Positions 5,680 through 6,182 of a stretch of 6,182 nucleotides of DNA are shown in pieces. The notes under the pieces are model-generated. The model worked only from the letters and a program-made list of their open reading frames with translations. It had not been told where the DNA came from and did not search any database. The position numbers and the translations under genes are program-made. Origin of the DNA: DATLOJ01 sp035536315 (GTDB lineage: Bacteria > Actinomycetota > CADDZG01 > JAHWKV01); NCBI GenBank assembly GCA_035536315.1, contig DATLOJ010000023.1, positions 1 through 6,182 on the forward strand. The letters run 5' to 3'. How positions within the stretch are numbered: position 1 is the stretch's first letter; each line of letters begins with the position of its first letter.

Positions 5680-6182
5680 GCCACCACTGTCATCTCGACG
5701 GGTTCGAGTCCGTCGGCTTCCACTCGAACTTTGTCTCCGGGTCGGACGGGGTTCATACCGAGTGGAGTGCCCGTCAGGATCAGCATGCCTTCCCCAAGCT
5801 CGAGTCCATGATCTTGAAGGTGCCGCTTCAGCCACTCGAGCGAGCCTTCCGGCCCTCCCGGGACCCCGTACATGTCCGCCTCTTCGATCAAACGGTCGTC
5901 GGCGAAGACTCGGAGAGATCCGGACTCTGGCCGGTCCCCCCAGGGGGTCGGGCTGGGCGGCAGGACCACCCCGGCGTGTATTCCATTATTGGCGATCAGC
6001 TCCTGAAGGGACCTCGGTGTGGACCGCAGGACAAGGTTGTGCAGTTCGATGACTGCCATTACCGATTCGGGTTCCAGATCGGCCCCGAGCCGCACCGCTA
6101 TCTCGCCTTCGATTGCAAGGTTCGAGAACTCCCGATGTGAGATCGATGCACTAGATTCATGCAGCTCTGACTCGTAAACGAA
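5676..6182 (-). CDS. Fumarylacetoacetate hydrolase / 2-keto-4-pentenoate hydratase family protein, C-terminal part (5' end outside window)
   Basis: The minus-strand frame is open from the right edge to a TAG at 5678-5676, giving 168 residues; the family is usually about 250-290, so roughly the first third is missing. Family features: LAIEGEIAVRLGADL (residues 22-36), where acidic residues typically help bind the divalent metal; then IELHNLVLR, ELIANNGIHAGVV (62-74), and the C-terminal barrel strand ILTGTPLG with PVRPGDKVRVEADGL. The ANNG-x-x-AG and LTGTPLG patterns resemble MhpD-type hydratases of aromatic meta-cleavage pathways more than true FAH, but substrate cannot be assigned. A GTG at 6095 is not the start, since conserved sequence continues upstream of it. 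The gene converges on the helicase and shares the CTAG stop site. Confidence 0.85.
   Translation of the reverse strand, partial: FVYESELHESSASISHREFSNLAIEGEIAVRLGADLEPESVMAVIELHNLVLRSTPRSLQELIANNGIHAGVVLPPSPTPWGDRPESGSLRVFADDRLIEEADMYGVPGGPEGSLEWLKRHLQDHGLELGEGMLILTGTPLGMNPVRPGDKVRVEADGLEPVEMTVVA

Noticed and set aside
5676..6095. Complete 139-residue protein starting at GTG 6095
   Set aside because: The frame has no stop up to the window edge and the upstream codons encode conserved family sequence (LAIEGEIA), so the gene is partial, not short.
6122..6131. GTTC-GA-GAAC dyad as a second LexA site
   Set aside because: The half-sites are in the reverse arrangement (GTTC first) with 2-base spacing, inside a coding region; it does not match the LexA box.

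Overview
The window is a GC-rich, gene-dense bacterial stretch holding five protein genes and almost no free intergenic DNA. Three signs point to a high-GC Gram-positive bacterium (Actinomycetota or a close relative). One is a perfect LexA operator of the Gram-positive/actinobacterial type (TCGAAC-N4-GTTCGA). Another is a C-terminal LAETG-hydrophobic-Arg tail, as recognised by class E sortases. The third is a probable leaderless promoter. No 16S rRNA or other direct lineage marker is present, so the assignment is inference.

Layout: (1) 1-744 (+) is the 3' half of metG, cut by the left edge. (2) After a 29-bp convergent gap, 774-2303 (-) encodes an exported Asp-box (BNR/sortilin-like) beta-propeller with a sortase-type anchor. 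(3) Its upstream neighbour, 2293-3555 (-), encodes an exported M28-family zinc peptidase. The two overlap by 11 bp and look like a translationally coupled operon for a surface or secreted module. (4) A 78-bp divergent region (3556-3633) separates the peptidase from a UvrD/PcrA-like SF1 helicase (3634-5679, +). The helicase start codon lies inside the LexA box. (5) 5676-6182 (-) is the C-terminal part of a fumarylacetoacetate hydrolase/2-keto-4-pentenoate hydratase family enzyme, cut by the right edge. It shares a palindromic CTAG stop site with the helicase.

How they work together: metG (translation), the helicase (DNA repair, SOS-controlled) and the hydratase-like enzyme (catabolism) look functionally unrelated and are merely adjacent. 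The one evident functional unit is the peptidase/propeller pair. Both proteins are exported, and each has exactly two cysteines outside its signal peptide. The propeller carries a cell-wall sorting signal. No RNA gene, CRISPR array, insertion sequence or phage element was seen.
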